Shown piece by piece: positions 8,918-18,042 of a stretch of 64,000 nt of DNA (position 1 is its first letter; each line of letters opens with the position of its first letter). The notes under the pieces were generated by a model, which searched no databases, was not told the DNA's origin, and saw only the letters and a list, made by a program, of their open reading frames with translations. Position numbers and translations under genes: made by a program. This DNA comes from JAJFKX01 sp965230265 (lineage in GTDB: Bacteria; Pseudomonadota; Gammaproteobacteria; Xanthomonadales; Wenzhouxiangellaceae): assembly GCA_965230265.1 (NCBI GenBank), contig OZ245999.1, positions 1,798,001 to 1,862,000 on the forward strand, written 5' to 3'.

Positions 8918-8945
8918 TTAAGGCGACCTGAACAGGCCGCCTTAA
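8918..8945 (-). terminator. Rho-independent terminator of the 8969-10087 gene
   Basis: TTAAGGCG (8918-8925) pairs with CGCCTTAA (8938-8945), with an inner CCTG/CAGG pairing. On the minus strand the stem is followed by AATTTTTTG. It lies 23 bp past the stop of the minus-strand lipoprotein gene and may also stop the plus-strand pair from the other side. Confidence 0.8.
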
Positions 8946-8968
8946 TGGTCATGCTTAGCAAAAGAGTT

Positions 8969-10087
8969 TTAGATATTTAACCCCATCTTACGAATGGTAT
9001 CGGTTGGAATATAGCTATTGCTCTGGGCCAAACCTTCAGCCTTGGCATAACGGTTCACAGCACTCATCGTTTGTGTTCCAAAAATCCCATCGATAGGACC
9101 GCTGTAATAGCCCAGATCTTTTAAGCGCTGTTGCATATCAACAGCCAACTCACGGGTCAGGTTAATGTCACAAACAACATCGCTCCATTCCAGCTCTTCA
9201 TCAGTCACTTTAACCCTTTGGGTTACAGTGCGGTATTCAGCAGGTACCGTGTTACGGATTTCACGAGCATCACGTACCAGTTTCTGCACACGTACCGTTT
9301 CATATTTTGCCGGTATAACCACTTCACGCGTCTGGGCTGGGCGTTTAACCACTTGCTTGCGGACAGTGTCATACTCTGCAGGAATAATGACTTCTTCCAC
9401 GCGCGGTGGGCTAACCATTACGGTTTTACTGACTGTTTTGTAAACCGCTGGCACCTCAACCAGACACAACACCTCGCCACTGTTGTCGTTGGCCAAGGTG
9501 GTTTGAATGGCGCCGGCAATCGGGCTGCTGCTGCGTTTCCATTCAGTACGCGCGGGTGTTTCTAAAATCTGTTCTTGGACTTGATCAAACTGGGCAGGTA
9601 CTTCTACCAGTTTTTTAGAAGCGGCTTTAACCAATACCCGCTCCTCTACCCACTCATACTCCGCAGGAATCACTTCCAAACGGGATGAAGCTTCTTGGAC
9701 AAGCACGGTTTCTTCAGTCCACTCATATTCAGCAGGCGTCACTGCTAATGTCTCACTTTCACCACGTACCAGTACCTGTTCGGTTTTGGTGGTGTAAGTG
9801 GCAGGTGTTAAAACACGTGCATAGCAATGGCCTGGTTCAGGGTCTGGTGGAAACAAGTCGGAATTGATGCTTTCTACAGGCGCAGTAACTGCACCAGCGG
9901 CATTGCGCTCACTTTCCAGGTCCGCCTGCAGTCGACTGATTTCCTGCTCTTTATTGGCCAGTTCTTGACGGTAACGTGCTAACTCATCAGCATTGTTATC
10001 ATGCTGCTGTGTCGCAGAGCAACCTGCCAATAGCGTGACTCCAACCGCGGTAATTAACACATGTTTTGTGGTTTTATTTTTAAACAT
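8969..10087 (-). CDS. Lipoprotein with valine-proline repeats and peptidoglycan-binding domain
   Basis: A 372-residue lipoprotein: type II signal with lipobox L-A-G-C (Cys at about 23), a coiled-coil stretch (residues ~33-62), then some eight repeats of ~22 residues with the core P-A-x-Y-x-T-V-x-x-x-V-L-V (about 90-310). The C-terminal ~65 residues are a PG_binding_1 domain (L-K-D-L-G-Y-Y-x-G-P-I-D-G-I-F-G-T-Q-T). The family is widespread in marine gammaproteobacteria, and the layout suggests a tether between outer membrane and peptidoglycan. AGGAATAACC gives a strong ribosome site. The gene is monocistronic, with its own terminator. Confidence 0.85.
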   Translation of the reverse strand: MFKNKTTKHVLITAVGVTLLAGCSATQQHDNNADELARYRQELANKEQEISRLQADLESERNAAGAVTAPVESINSDLFPPDPEPGHCYARVLTPATYTTKTEQVLVRGESETLAVTPAEYEWTEETVLVQEASSRLEVIPAEYEWVEERVLVKAASKKLVEVPAQFDQVQEQILETPARTEWKRSSSPIAGAIQTTLANDNSGEVLCLVEVPAVYKTVSKTVMVSPPRVEEVIIPAEYDTVRKQVVKRPAQTREVVIPAKYETVRVQKLVRDAREIRNTVPAEYRTVTQRVKVTDEELEWSDVVCDINLTRELAVDMQQRLKDLGYYSGPIDGIFGTQTMSAVNRYAKAEGLAQSNSYIPTDTIRKMGLNI

Positions 10088-10443
10088 TGGTTATTCCTTT
10101 TGTGTAAATTCAGTTAGTTACAAGGTTTTTTTAATAACTACTCAAGTGCTTAGAAAATTAACCGTCTAAATATAGCAGTTAGTCTTTAGATCACTGTGAT
10201 ATTTGCTGCTTTCGACACAACAATTAACGAATATCTCAATAAGCGGTTGAACCATTAGTCAATTGAAAAATCAGCAGCTTATTTTTGCCTGTATCGTATA
10301 GCTCCTGACGTACGATGCTGATAGTATTTTTATATAATGCGATAAGCGCTTGCAGCTTTACAGTTCCAGACCATTGCTTGCCCAAACCGATAAAAGCACA
10401 ATTGATAGGTTGTTAGAACCCACTTACTTCGTTATGATTTGTC
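10088..10443 (+). other. 356-bp intergenic region
   Basis: This gap holds the control regions of two divergent genes. A TATAAT lies near 10333-10338 (plus strand), but there is no good -35. A small inverted repeat, ATCGTA (10293-10298) and TACGAT (10311-10316), is too short to call an operator. No small ORF with a ribosome site was found. Confidence 0.4.
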
Positions 10444-11328
10444 TTGACTGCTTCCAGTAAAGAACTGTTCAAACCCTGCAATCACTCAGTGCTCACTCTC
10501 AACCCCATCCCACGCGTTGATAAGCTGGATAAAAAAGCATTCCAGCAGCGTTTTTTTGTCCCCAAGCTGCCAGTTGTCATCAAAAGCCTCACACATAATT
10601 GGCCTGCCTACGAAAAATGGAATCTGGATTATTTCCGTCAGGTCGCCGGAGATAACATTATCCCGTTGTACAACAGCCAGCCTGCTCGTGGTAAACAGCA
10701 CCAACATGCCGCTGCCGCACATCTGCCATTCAGCCAGTTTCTTGACTTGCTGGAACAAGGTGAAAAAGACCTAAGGATGTTTTTCTGGCAAATAATGAAA
10801 GAAGCGCCAGTCTTGACTGCTGACTTTCAATACCCTGATTTGGGTATGAGCTTTTTTAAACGCTTGCCGGTATTGTTTTTTGCCGGTAAGGATGCGCGAG
10901 TCAACCTGCACTTCGATATCGATCTGGCAGATATATTGCTCTGTCATTTTGGCGGCCCCAAAACCATCTATCTTTTCCCGCCCAGTCAAACCGAAAATTT
11001 ATACCGGGTTCCTTTTTCGTTCAGCAGTATTTTTGATATTGATATCAGTCAACCTGACTATCAGCGCTTTCCTAAACTGCGCCAGGCCCAAGGCTATCAG
11101 GTCACTCTCGAGCATGGCCAGGTGCTGTACATTCCTTCCGGGTACTGGCACTACGTTGTCTATAACGAAATCAGTTGCTCTATGTCGCTGCGGGCATTAC
11201 CCACCAAGCTCACTGAACGAATCAAGGTATTCCACAACATTGCAATACTGCGAACAGTTGATGGGTTGATGCGAAAACTGTTAGGCGATCGCTGGGTAGA
11301 GCGTAACCTGAAACGCGCCTCTCGATGA
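10444..11328 (+). CDS. Cupin-like (JmjC-type) Fe(II)/2-oxoglutarate oxygenase family protein
   Basis: A 294-residue protein of the cupin_8/JmjC-like family of hydroxylases. The start of the jelly roll (IPRVD...VVIKSL) is typical. The metal facial triad is H-F-D (NLHFDID) with a distal His in IPSGYWHYV, and the Lys of GGPKTIYLFPP is the usual 2-oxoglutarate contact. Such enzymes hydroxylate ribosomal proteins or small molecules; the target is not visible. The start is odd: the frame opens only at 10438 and has no ATG, so TTG at 10444 or GTG at 10489 must be used, and neither has a clear Shine-Dalgarno. Poor expression or a sequence error is possible. Confidence 0.8.
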   Translation: MTASSKELFKPCNHSVLTLNPIPRVDKLDKKAFQQRFFVPKLPVVIKSLTHNWPAYEKWNLDYFRQVAGDNIIPLYNSQPARGKQHQHAAAAHLPFSQFLDLLEQGEKDLRMFFWQIMKEAPVLTADFQYPDLGMSFFKRLPVLFFAGKDARVNLHFDIDLADILLCHFGGPKTIYLFPPSQTENLYRVPFSFSSIFDIDISQPDYQRFPKLRQAQGYQVTLEHGQVLYIPSGYWHYVVYNEISCSMSLRALPTKLTERIKVFHNIAILRTVDGLMRKLLGDRWVERNLKRASR

Positions 11329-11339
11329 AAGCTTTGTTA

Positions 11340-12170
11340 TTAATTCAAATTAAAAGTGTAAGACACACTACTACCAACCGCGAACTGATTGGCTGATCCT
11401 AGCGGATCGACGATTGGGCTATTGGCAATATCACCCAGCAAACGGGTGTAACGGACAAAGCCGTTTAAGGACCAATGTTTATCAAACTCCCAACGCGCGC
11501 CCAGATTAACACGGACATCCTGAAAAGATGCCCCCGGAGAAAATTCGGGTAAGCCAGAATTGAACGACTGTTCTTCTGATACACCAAAAAACTGCTGCGC
11601 CCGATTGGACTGTGCCCAACTCCCGCGCACTCCCAAACCAAGGGAGAGTTTGTTTTTTCGGTATAACAGTCGCGATAGTGTCAAATCGACCACCCCGCCA
11701 TTGCCACTGCGAATAATGGCATGGTAATAGCGCAAACGTGCGGTAAAGTAATCGTTAACATTCACCCTGGCGTAAACCCCCAGATCCAGACTGCGACGAA
11801 TCCTGCCCAAGCCTTCCAGTGCGGGATTACTGCTTTCACTGCGACCTCCAGTGGTTCTGACCACCGGACCAAACTGAAAATCCTTCAGCCCCAGCAGATT
11901 CAATTCGGCACCATCGTTACCCAAGGTTAAAACCTTGCCCAAACGCACCAGAAACACCAGGTCAGGCTCAACTTCATAATCGTCTGAACCAAAGTAATCC
12001 GGCCCAAACTGTGGCCCAACACCAACGGTGATCTGGGTTCCATCAGGAACCATCACATCCACAAACTCCACCAGGTCGGAGAAAAAGTCATCTTTGGATT
12101 GCGCCATGACCAACGTTACGTTGAAAAAGCAAACGAATAAAACCGCACTGAATTGCTTCATTATTTTCAT
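11340..12170 (-). CDS. MipA/OmpV family outer-membrane protein
   Basis: About 276 residues with a Sec signal peptide (M-K-I-M-K-Q, hydrophobic run, cleavage after V-M-A-Q). The mature part shows the MipA hallmarks: VGVGPQFGPDYFGSDDYEVEP near the N-terminus, then alternating strands, and a closing aromatic-hydrophobic strand ending S-V-S-Y-T-F-N-L-N, typical for BAM-dependent insertion. MipA proteins scaffold murein enzymes (MltA) or form small barrels. Start choice is uncertain: ATGs at 12188, 12170 and 12161 are in frame and none has a strong ribosome site. It converges with the cupin-like gene, 11 bp between stops. Confidence 0.82.
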   Translation of the reverse strand: MKIMKQFSAVLFVCFFNVTLVMAQSKDDFFSDLVEFVDVMVPDGTQITVGVGPQFGPDYFGSDDYEVEPDLVFLVRLGKVLTLGNDGAELNLLGLKDFQFGPVVRTTGGRSESSNPALEGLGRIRRSLDLGVYARVNVNDYFTARLRYYHAIIRSGNGGVVDLTLSRLLYRKNKLSLGLGVRGSWAQSNRAQQFFGVSEEQSFNSGLPEFSPGASFQDVRVNLGARWEFDKHWSLNGFVRYTRLLGDIANSPIVDPLGSANQFAVGSSVSYTFNLN

Positions 12171-12435
12171 TCTGGAATTCAAAAACATCAAAACTGCTGG
12201 TAAATGCCTAATACTGATTTAATACTGTTGGTTCAATCATACAGAAGCACGACTCAGTGTTTGAATATCTTACCTTGTTTTCGTCCTGCAAAGTGACGCT
12301 TGAAACAATAAGCGTTCAAGTTGAATACAACCGAAACGACAATGCAGCGATGTTGTATTAATGTTCAAGTGATTTCTGCTGTTGTATAGTATGCCATTGA
12401 CTTTTCCTGCAAACACTCGACGGAAACCACTCAAA

Positions 12436-14154
12436 ATGAAGAACTCCTGCCTGCTGCTTTTACTGATTTTTGCTTTTGTTTTTAACGCACAAGCCCAACC
12501 GATTGATAATGCACGCGGCGTCGACGCCCGCGTTGATTACCAGGCACTGGCCAATATCGGCGCCTGGGATGACCGGAACTACCTGCTGACCCAGGAAGAT
12601 CTTGCTCTGTTGTCCGACACTGAAGCACAGCAGTTTACACCTGTGCCAGCATTCTATCGCGTGATGTTGCGTCGTAACTATCCTGATCTACCACGCACCG
12701 GACCTGCACAGTACCCGCTGTCGGCTTATAACTATTTCCTGTTGAGATATGCCGGTTTTCTGATTGATGGAAGAATCTACACCGGGCTGCGGCGTGTCGA
12801 TGATCGTTTTGAAGTGCTGCTACAGGATGGCCTGACCTTTACCCAGATGATCGAAAACGATTTGCGGGTTCCCGATGGCAACGTTTTGGTTAATCCGACG
12901 GGCAGCGCCGCTGAATCCGCCGTATCCATTAACCCAATTAACCCGGATATTGTTCTGGCAGGCGTGAATGGTTCTGGACAGGATATGTACTTTTCCAGCG
13001 ATCGAGGCAATACCTGGACCCAGGCCAGCGATTTACTGGGTGGAGAATGTTGTGACCCGACCATCGAATGGTCGACTGATGGTACTTTGGCTTACACCGC
13101 TACTCTGGGCGGTGGCCAGATATGGTTTTATCGATCTGACAACAATGGACAAACCTGGGATGGGTTGGAGTCCTTTACTCCAGGTGACCCACGCCGTGAA
13201 ATAGATGCGCCTGGTGGCGGCTTCAACGACAAAGAGTTTTTGCATGTGGATTTAAGCCCCGAATCTCCGTTTCAAGACAATATCTACGTCAGCTGGCATG
13301 CAAGCAATGTTCTGCAGGTCGCTACATCCAGCGACTTGGGCAATACATTTAGTATATTCACTTTTGCCGGCGAACCTTTGGGCATCGGCAGTGACCTGAC
13401 CACCGACCGCAATGGCGTGGTCTACCATGTTTACCCTTCATTTGCGACCAATACCGTCCGCTTTAATATGTCAACAGATGGTGGTGCCAGCTTTACCGAT
13501 ACAACGGTAATCGCTAATACCAACGCCAGTTTCAACTACTTTATCCCATCGCAGGCCAACCGTGGTTCTGCCATTATTGCTTCGATTGATGTCGACAATT
13601 CCGGTGGCCCATTTGATGGCCGTATTTATATCGCCTGGAGTGATTTGACTGCCGATTCCGGTGGCACCCCTGCGACCAATCATGCACAGGTCACAGTGGC
13701 CTATTCAGATGATCAGGGAGCGACCTGGAATTTCACCACGCCTCACCCTGTGGATGATGTCGATTCAGTTGATCGCTGGCAGCCCTGGCTGGATCTAGGG
13801 GTAGATGGCACAGTTAATATCATTTTTTATGACACCAGGGCTTTCCCCAACCGGGACGGCGTGGATGTTTATCATGCGGTATCCACCGATGGCGCCGTCA
13901 CTTTCAGTGAGCCCGAACTGATAACGGATGTTAGCTCACCTGCCCCTGGAGATGGCTTCCAGTTCGGCGACTACAGCAGCCTTGATATCAGTCGGTTAAG
14001 TGATAATGGTATCGCTATATTTACCGACACCCGCGCTGAAGGAGCTGGTAACTCTATTGATGTTTATGTTGCACCTACCGGTCAGCCAGAACTGGGGGAA
14101 AACTTCTTTATCGATGGGTTTGAAGACATCATTGTTCCGCCGCAAAGCAATTGA
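12436..14154 (+). CDS. Secreted sialidase-like (Asp-box) beta-propeller protein
   Basis: A 572-residue exported protein. The start at 12436 places a Sec signal peptide first (M-K-N-S-C, Leu-rich core, cleavage after N-A-Q-A-Q). From about residue 190 on are Asp-box motifs: SSDRGNTW, SDNNGQTW, STDGGASF, SDDQGATW and STDGAVTF, spaced as in sialidase/BNR propellers. No complete sialidase catalytic set (Arg triad, Tyr, Glu) could be made out, so an enzymatic role is not supported. The tail N-F-F-I-D-G-F-E-D close to the C-terminus matches the motif of two other secreted proteins in this window. Confidence 0.82.
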   Translation: MKNSCLLLLLIFAFVFNAQAQPIDNARGVDARVDYQALANIGAWDDRNYLLTQEDLALLSDTEAQQFTPVPAFYRVMLRRNYPDLPRTGPAQYPLSAYNYFLLRYAGFLIDGRIYTGLRRVDDRFEVLLQDGLTFTQMIENDLRVPDGNVLVNPTGSAAESAVSINPINPDIVLAGVNGSGQDMYFSSDRGNTWTQASDLLGGECCDPTIEWSTDGTLAYTATLGGGQIWFYRSDNNGQTWDGLESFTPGDPRREIDAPGGGFNDKEFLHVDLSPESPFQDNIYVSWHASNVLQVATSSDLGNTFSIFTFAGEPLGIGSDLTTDRNGVVYHVYPSFATNTVRFNMSTDGGASFTDTTVIANTNASFNYFIPSQANRGSAIIASIDVDNSGGPFDGRIYIAWSDLTADSGGTPATNHAQVTVAYSDDQGATWNFTTPHPVDDVDSVDRWQPWLDLGVDGTVNIIFYDTRAFPNRDGVDVYHAVSTDGAVTFSEPELITDVSSPAPGDGFQFGDYSSLDISRLSDNGIAIFTDTRAEGAGNSIDVYVAPTGQPELGENFFIDGFEDIIVPPQSN

Positions 14155-14194
14155 TCACTGGTCACCAGGACAATCATTGAAACCATAAAAAAAT

Positions 14195-14229
14195 AGAGGC
14201 TTATTTTTCCACTGGAGAAATAAGCCTCT
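14195..14229 (+). terminator. Strong 12-bp hairpin after the Asp-box gene
   Basis: AGAGGCTTATTT (14195-14206) pairs perfectly with AAATAAGCCTCT (14218-14229) around an 11-nt loop, 41 bp past the stop. An A-run precedes it, so the T-run is on the minus-strand side, where no gene needs it. On the plus strand the U-tract is poor (GCCTATATAAAA). It probably stops or protects the upstream mRNA. Confidence 0.55.
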
Positions 14230-14343
14230 GCCTATATAAAAGCCCATATACAAAACAAGATTTTGTAACCAGCCTGGTTTAAGATATCTACTTAAATTTG
14301 GATGCTGCTTCATCCAGATCACAAACACCACTATGAGTAAACC

Positions 14344-14922
14344 ATGCGTACTACAATCATAATCATCGCTATCAGCTTTCTCAGTGTAATCTCTGCATCA
14401 CTAAACGCATCGGGTTACTTTAAGTGCAAAGATGCCGAAGGCAATATTATTTTTTCTGATACCGAGTGCCCGGTTGAAGCTGAGGTTCTGACTGAGAAAA
14501 CCGTTCGTGCCAACGCCGTTACCGGGCGCTTTAGCTCACAACCTTATATAGATGATAGCAATATGGACCTGCAGGATATGCTGAAGCTGCGCTCGCAACT
14601 GGCCGAAGCCTTATCCGATATGACGCCGGTTAAACTTGCCGCCACAGAGTTCTACTTGCAGCAAGATCAATGGCCTGAAAACCTGGAAGCGCTTGGCTTT
14701 AACCCCAAGCAAACCAACAGCGAGCAGATTCATTCTGTCGAACTCGGTCAGCACGGTGCATTGGTTGCCAAGCTTCGGGAATCTTTCGGTGCTGACAAAA
14801 TGATTGTCCTCAGCCCCAGTGAAGCAATGGATGGGACAGTGATCAAATGGAACTGTGCTGCTAACTTTTCACCGTTGCTGACCAATGAACTGTCCTGCGA
14901 GTCCCGCAATATTCACCCTTGA
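14344..14922 (+). CDS. Exported DUF4124 plus pilin-like protein
   Basis: A 192-residue protein with a Sec signal peptide (cleavage near A-S-L-N-A-S-G). Residues ~24-45 (YFKCKDAEGNIIFSDTECP) are a DUF4124 module, a small disulfide-bonded domain common in proteobacterial exported proteins. Residues ~95-190 resemble the C-terminal half of type IV pilins: V-K-L-A-A-T-E-F-Y, QDQWPENLEALGF, and a closing pair of Cys in W-N-C...LSC, which in pilins forms the D-region disulfide. There is no prepilin peptidase site, so it should be a soluble pilin-like protein. Next gene begins 29 bp downstream. Confidence 0.68.
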   Translation: MRTTIIIIAISFLSVISASLNASGYFKCKDAEGNIIFSDTECPVEAEVLTEKTVRANAVTGRFSSQPYIDDSNMDLQDMLKLRSQLAEALSDMTPVKLAATEFYLQQDQWPENLEALGFNPKQTNSEQIHSVELGQHGALVAKLRESFGADKMIVLSPSEAMDGTVIKWNCAANFSPLLTNELSCESRNIHP

Positions 14923-14951
14923 GCCTTTTCGTTTTCGAAACCATTGATGCA

Positions 14952-15875
14952 ATGATGCCAGCCAAACATTTCAGCAAATACCTGCTTATCGTACTGATTG
15001 CGTTTTCCAGTAATGCATCAGCACAACCCGAGCATGCTTTCCCTCAGCATTTTCTGCAGACTTCCGATGGCGCAAGCATTGCTTTTTACACCCGTAATGT
15101 ACAACCCAATCAAACACCTCTGATCGTTATTTCGGGCGGACCTGGAACCGATCATCGATATATGAATGCAGCCGGTGCATTTGAGCAACTGGCAGACCTG
15201 AGACCATTGGTCATGTATGACCAAAGAGCCACCGGCAGCTCTGCACCGGCGCCTGAAACACCCACCATCGATTTATGGGTCGCTGATATTGAAGCATTGC
15301 GCAAGCAGCTTGGTGTTGATCAAGTGGACCTGCTGGGACATTCCTTTGGCGGTTATCTGGCCATGAGTTATGCAGCAGCCCATGCAGACAATGTCCGAAA
15401 GCTTATTCTGGTCGATTCAGCACCGCCCGATATTACTTCCGCTGTCAGCCTGCTGGCTGATGTCTATCCCGATCGATTTGAGCAATGGCGTGAATTACGT
15501 GCTGGCTTGGAAGATCAGTTCGCAGCCGAACAGATTCGGCTGTTTTTTTCGATGGAGTTTGTTGATCCGGACTGGGGTGATCGCTATACCTCCTACGTGA
15601 CCGGCCTGACATACGATATTTCCGTCAACAATGCACTCAGACAGGATATGCAGCAACGCGAGCTTGCCTCACAGCTTAGTCACATAACCGCACCTGCACT
15701 GGTTCTGCATGGGCGTTTTGATGCCATATTAGCGCCTTCAAACAGCTATAACATTCACCAGCAATTACCCAACTCAGCCTTTACGGTTTTCGAGCAAAGC
15801 GGACATGCGCCTTTTGTTGAGCAGCCTGAGCTATTTGTTCAGACTGTTAATCAATACCTCAAACAAAAGCAATAG
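14952..15875 (+). CDS. Exported alpha/beta hydrolase, proline-iminopeptidase-like
   Basis: A 307-residue hydrolase. The start at 14952 (tandem ATG with 14955) leaves a Sec signal peptide ending S-N-A-S-A-Q. The oxyanion loop ISGGPGTDHRY, the M-Y-D-Q-R strand and the nucleophile elbow G-H-S-F-G-G give the S33 peptidase/prolyl aminopeptidase pattern. The catalytic acid is in H-G-R-F-D and the His in Q-S-G-H-A-P. D-Q-R-G is altered to D-Q-R-A, so the substrate may differ. It acts in the periplasm or outside. It may be co-transcribed with the DUF4124 gene. Confidence 0.85.
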   Translation: MMPAKHFSKYLLIVLIAFSSNASAQPEHAFPQHFLQTSDGASIAFYTRNVQPNQTPLIVISGGPGTDHRYMNAAGAFEQLADLRPLVMYDQRATGSSAPAPETPTIDLWVADIEALRKQLGVDQVDLLGHSFGGYLAMSYAAAHADNVRKLILVDSAPPDITSAVSLLADVYPDRFEQWRELRAGLEDQFAAEQIRLFFSMEFVDPDWGDRYTSYVTGLTYDISVNNALRQDMQQRELASQLSHITAPALVLHGRFDAILAPSNSYNIHQQLPNSAFTVFEQSGHAPFVEQPELFVQTVNQYLKQKQ

Positions 15876-15900
15876 CGACACTAATTTCTAATCACTCTAT

Positions 15901-17058
15901 CTATGGTGATTTTGGTGTCAGCCTCAACAACCGCCCCTGACTGCTGGCACGCTCATCTTCCAGTACCCAGATAGCACCATCCGGGCCTTCTGCAGCGCTG
16001 CGCAGTCTTGCACCCATAGGGTAACGCGCTGCTTCAGTGGCCTGATCGCCGCTCAGTTCAATACGAATCAATGCCTGTGAAGACAGCCCGGCCACCAGCG
16101 CATCGCCCTGCCAGTCCGGGAATTGCCCTCCCTGATAAATCATCATATCCCCCGGTGAGATTACCGGTGTCCAGGTGATTTTTGGTGCGATAAATTCCGG
16201 ACGGGTGTCGTGATCGGGTATTTCCCGGCCATCGTAATGATCGCCATTGGAAACTTCCGGATAGCCATAATTGCCGCCACGCTGGATAAGGTTCAGCTCA
16301 TCGCCATTGGCCGGTCCCATCTCGATTTCCCATAAGTGACCGTCAGCATCAAACGCAATGCCCAGTGGATTGCGATGACCCAGTGACCAGATCTGATCAT
16401 AAACGCCGATATCATCCACCAGAGGGTTCTCATCGATATAGCCCACAAAAGGGTTATCATCGGGCACCGAACCGTCGGCATTCAATCGCAACAGCTTGCC
16501 CACACTGGACTGCATATCCTGGGAAGGGGTGAATTTCTGTCGGTCTCCGGATGAAATCCATAGATAGCCATCTGCATCAAACAGCAAACGATGGCCATAA
16601 TGTCCTCGACCAACAAGCTTGGGATACTGACGCCAGATGACGGCTTTATCCGTCAGCGCAGGGCGGCGGCTATCCACATCCAGAGTTGCACGCATCACCG
16701 CTGCGCCGCGGGTATCGCCAATTCCGGCTTCTACATAACTGATGTATATCTGACCATTGCTGGCAAAGTCGGGATGCAAAGCCACATCCCCCATACCACC
16801 CTGACCGCCATAGTCCACATCCGGCATATCCCCCACCGGTCGGGATTTTTCACCATCTTGCCCCACAATATACAAACTGCCCTTTTTCTCGGTCACCAGC
16901 AACCGACCATCCGGCAAAAATGCCATTGCCCATGGCTCATCAAACGATGCGATAGGTTCTACATTAAAAGGTAAATCAACCTGTGCCTGAACAGTTGCTG
17001 CAAAAACCAGAACAAATGCACAACCGATAAAAAGCGTGTATCGAAACTGAGTAAACAT
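15901..17058 (-). CDS. PQQ-dependent aldose sugar dehydrogenase (YliI-like)
   Basis: A 385-residue periplasmic enzyme with a Sec signal peptide (cleavage after T-V-Q-A-Q). The six-bladed propeller of the glucose/sorbosone dehydrogenase family shows as PWAMAFLPDGRLLVTEKKG, GGQGGMGDVALHPDF, RGHYGHRLLFDADGYLWISSGDR, SLGHRNPLGIAFD, EMGPANGDELNLI and the NYGYPEVS motif. Here the PQQ and calcium ligands are conserved (His in G-H-Y-G-H-R, Arg in H-R-N-P). It oxidises aldose sugars to lactones and feeds electrons to the respiratory chain. No PQQ biosynthesis genes are in the window. It converges with the hydrolase at 15875. Confidence 0.9.
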   Translation of the reverse strand: MFTQFRYTLFIGCAFVLVFAATVQAQVDLPFNVEPIASFDEPWAMAFLPDGRLLVTEKKGSLYIVGQDGEKSRPVGDMPDVDYGGQGGMGDVALHPDFASNGQIYISYVEAGIGDTRGAAVMRATLDVDSRRPALTDKAVIWRQYPKLVGRGHYGHRLLFDADGYLWISSGDRQKFTPSQDMQSSVGKLLRLNADGSVPDDNPFVGYIDENPLVDDIGVYDQIWSLGHRNPLGIAFDADGHLWEIEMGPANGDELNLIQRGGNYGYPEVSNGDHYDGREIPDHDTRPEFIAPKITWTPVISPGDMMIYQGGQFPDWQGDALVAGLSSQALIRIELSGDQATEAARYPMGARLRSAAEGPDGAIWVLEDERASSQGRLLRLTPKSP

Positions 17059-17386
17059 AGGGCCCTCGTACTCTTATAACCATCATTAGTTTAGCATTTC
17101 AAAAACAGCTTAAGGATACATCTGCCGCTCCAAAAGATGGCTTGGCCTGAAGCATCTGGATATTTCTATTGACACTTCCAAAAAGAATACTGGTTCCGAG
17201 TTTTCTTCTTCAATTTAATAACGGTTCCGTCTTTCCAACCCACATTCAATAGGCACCCGATGTAACAAACCATGCAGTTTCTACGATTAACCATTTGAGA
17301 ATACCGCACAAATCAGTTTTTGATTTGAGCGATACCTATTTCTCAAAAACAATTTTCGTTATTTATCGGTAGCAAGGATATTATTT
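17059..17386 (+). other. 328-bp intergenic region
   Basis: This gap separates two divergent genes. It is AT-rich at 17330-17386 and holds the ribosome site AAGGA of the next gene. No RNA gene, operator or small ORF was supported. Confidence 0.4.
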
Positions 17387-18028
17387 ATGCATAAATTTTT
17401 ATTAACTTTCTTATTTCTTTTACTTTGTGGGCCAGCAATGGCTCAGCTCGCTATTATCGAGGATGATGGAGATGGCGCTGGCCATGGTGGCACAGGTGGC
17501 ACAGGTGGTACAGGTGGTACGGGTGGTACGGGTGGTACGGGTGGTGGCACCGGTAACACCACCAATGCACTGACCGTTCGCTGCGAAAGCCAACGTGGAA
17601 GGCTAGAAATTTGTAGATTACCAACATTTGCGATCGGTGCCCAGCTTGCGCGTCAAATCTCCGATACCAGCTGTAATAACCGCTGGGACTTTATTCCCGG
17701 CAATTCTAACTCTGATCAACTAGCAGCGCTTTTCGTCGATGATGGCTGCCGTGGTGAGTTTCTTGTCCAACTGAGCCAATCAACAACAGTGGAAACCAGT
17801 ACTTGTTGGAGCATTAATAATCAAGATGAATCATGTCCACGGCCAGGTGGCGCTATATTTGGTGCGCCTGTTTGGGTGCAAGACAGAGTATCTGACAGGA
17901 TTTGTTATACCCGTGAGAGTACTACCGACGGGAGTGGAACCTGGGGAACTAACATAGTGGGAGCTGAGCATCGTGTTTGGGTAGACAACGGCTGTCGTGC
18001 AACTTTTGCATCCGTGCCTTTTCCATAG
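17387..18028 (+). CDS. Secreted Cys-rich protein with Gly-Gly-Thr repeat linker
   Basis: A 213-residue exported protein: a Sec signal peptide (cleavage after A-M-A-Q-L), an acidic stretch, then a Gly-Gly-Thr linker (residues ~34-52, coded by 9-bp tandem repeats) and a ~155-residue domain with eight Cys (VRCES, EICRL, TSCNN, DGCRG, STCWS, ESCPR, RICYT, NGCRA), likely four disulfides. The domain is unknown to me; the repeated D-x-G-C-R pattern hints at a duplicated fold. A hairpin at 18043-18072 ends the transcript. The product is extracellular or periplasmic. Confidence 0.72.
   Translation: MHKFLLTFLFLLLCGPAMAQLAIIEDDGDGAGHGGTGGTGGTGGTGGTGGTGGGTGNTTNALTVRCESQRGRLEICRLPTFAIGAQLARQISDTSCNNRWDFIPGNSNSDQLAALFVDDGCRGEFLVQLSQSTTVETSTCWSINNQDESCPRPGGAIFGAPVWVQDRVSDRICYTRESTTDGSGTWGTNIVGAEHRVWVDNGCRATFASVPFP
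17486..17539 (+). repeat. Six 9-bp tandem repeats (GGTGGYAYR type)
   Basis: Six in-frame copies of a 9-bp unit coding Gly-Gly-Thr. The units drift along the array, from GGTGGCACA (two) to GGTGGTACA (one) to GGTGGTACG (three), then a partial unit GGTGGTGGCACC. The period keeps the reading frame, so copy-number change would lengthen or shorten a linker rather than switch the gene off. Confidence 0.85.
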
Positions 18029-18042
18029 ACAATCTATGCTTA

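Noticed and set aside
10293..10316. ATCGTA/TACGAT dyad as an operator
   Set aside because: Six-bp arms 12 bp apart in an AT-rich gap are not convincing alone.
17486..17551. Short direct repeats as a CRISPR-like array
   Set aside because: The units are 9 bp, contiguous and in frame with a coding gene; there are no spacers or cas genes.
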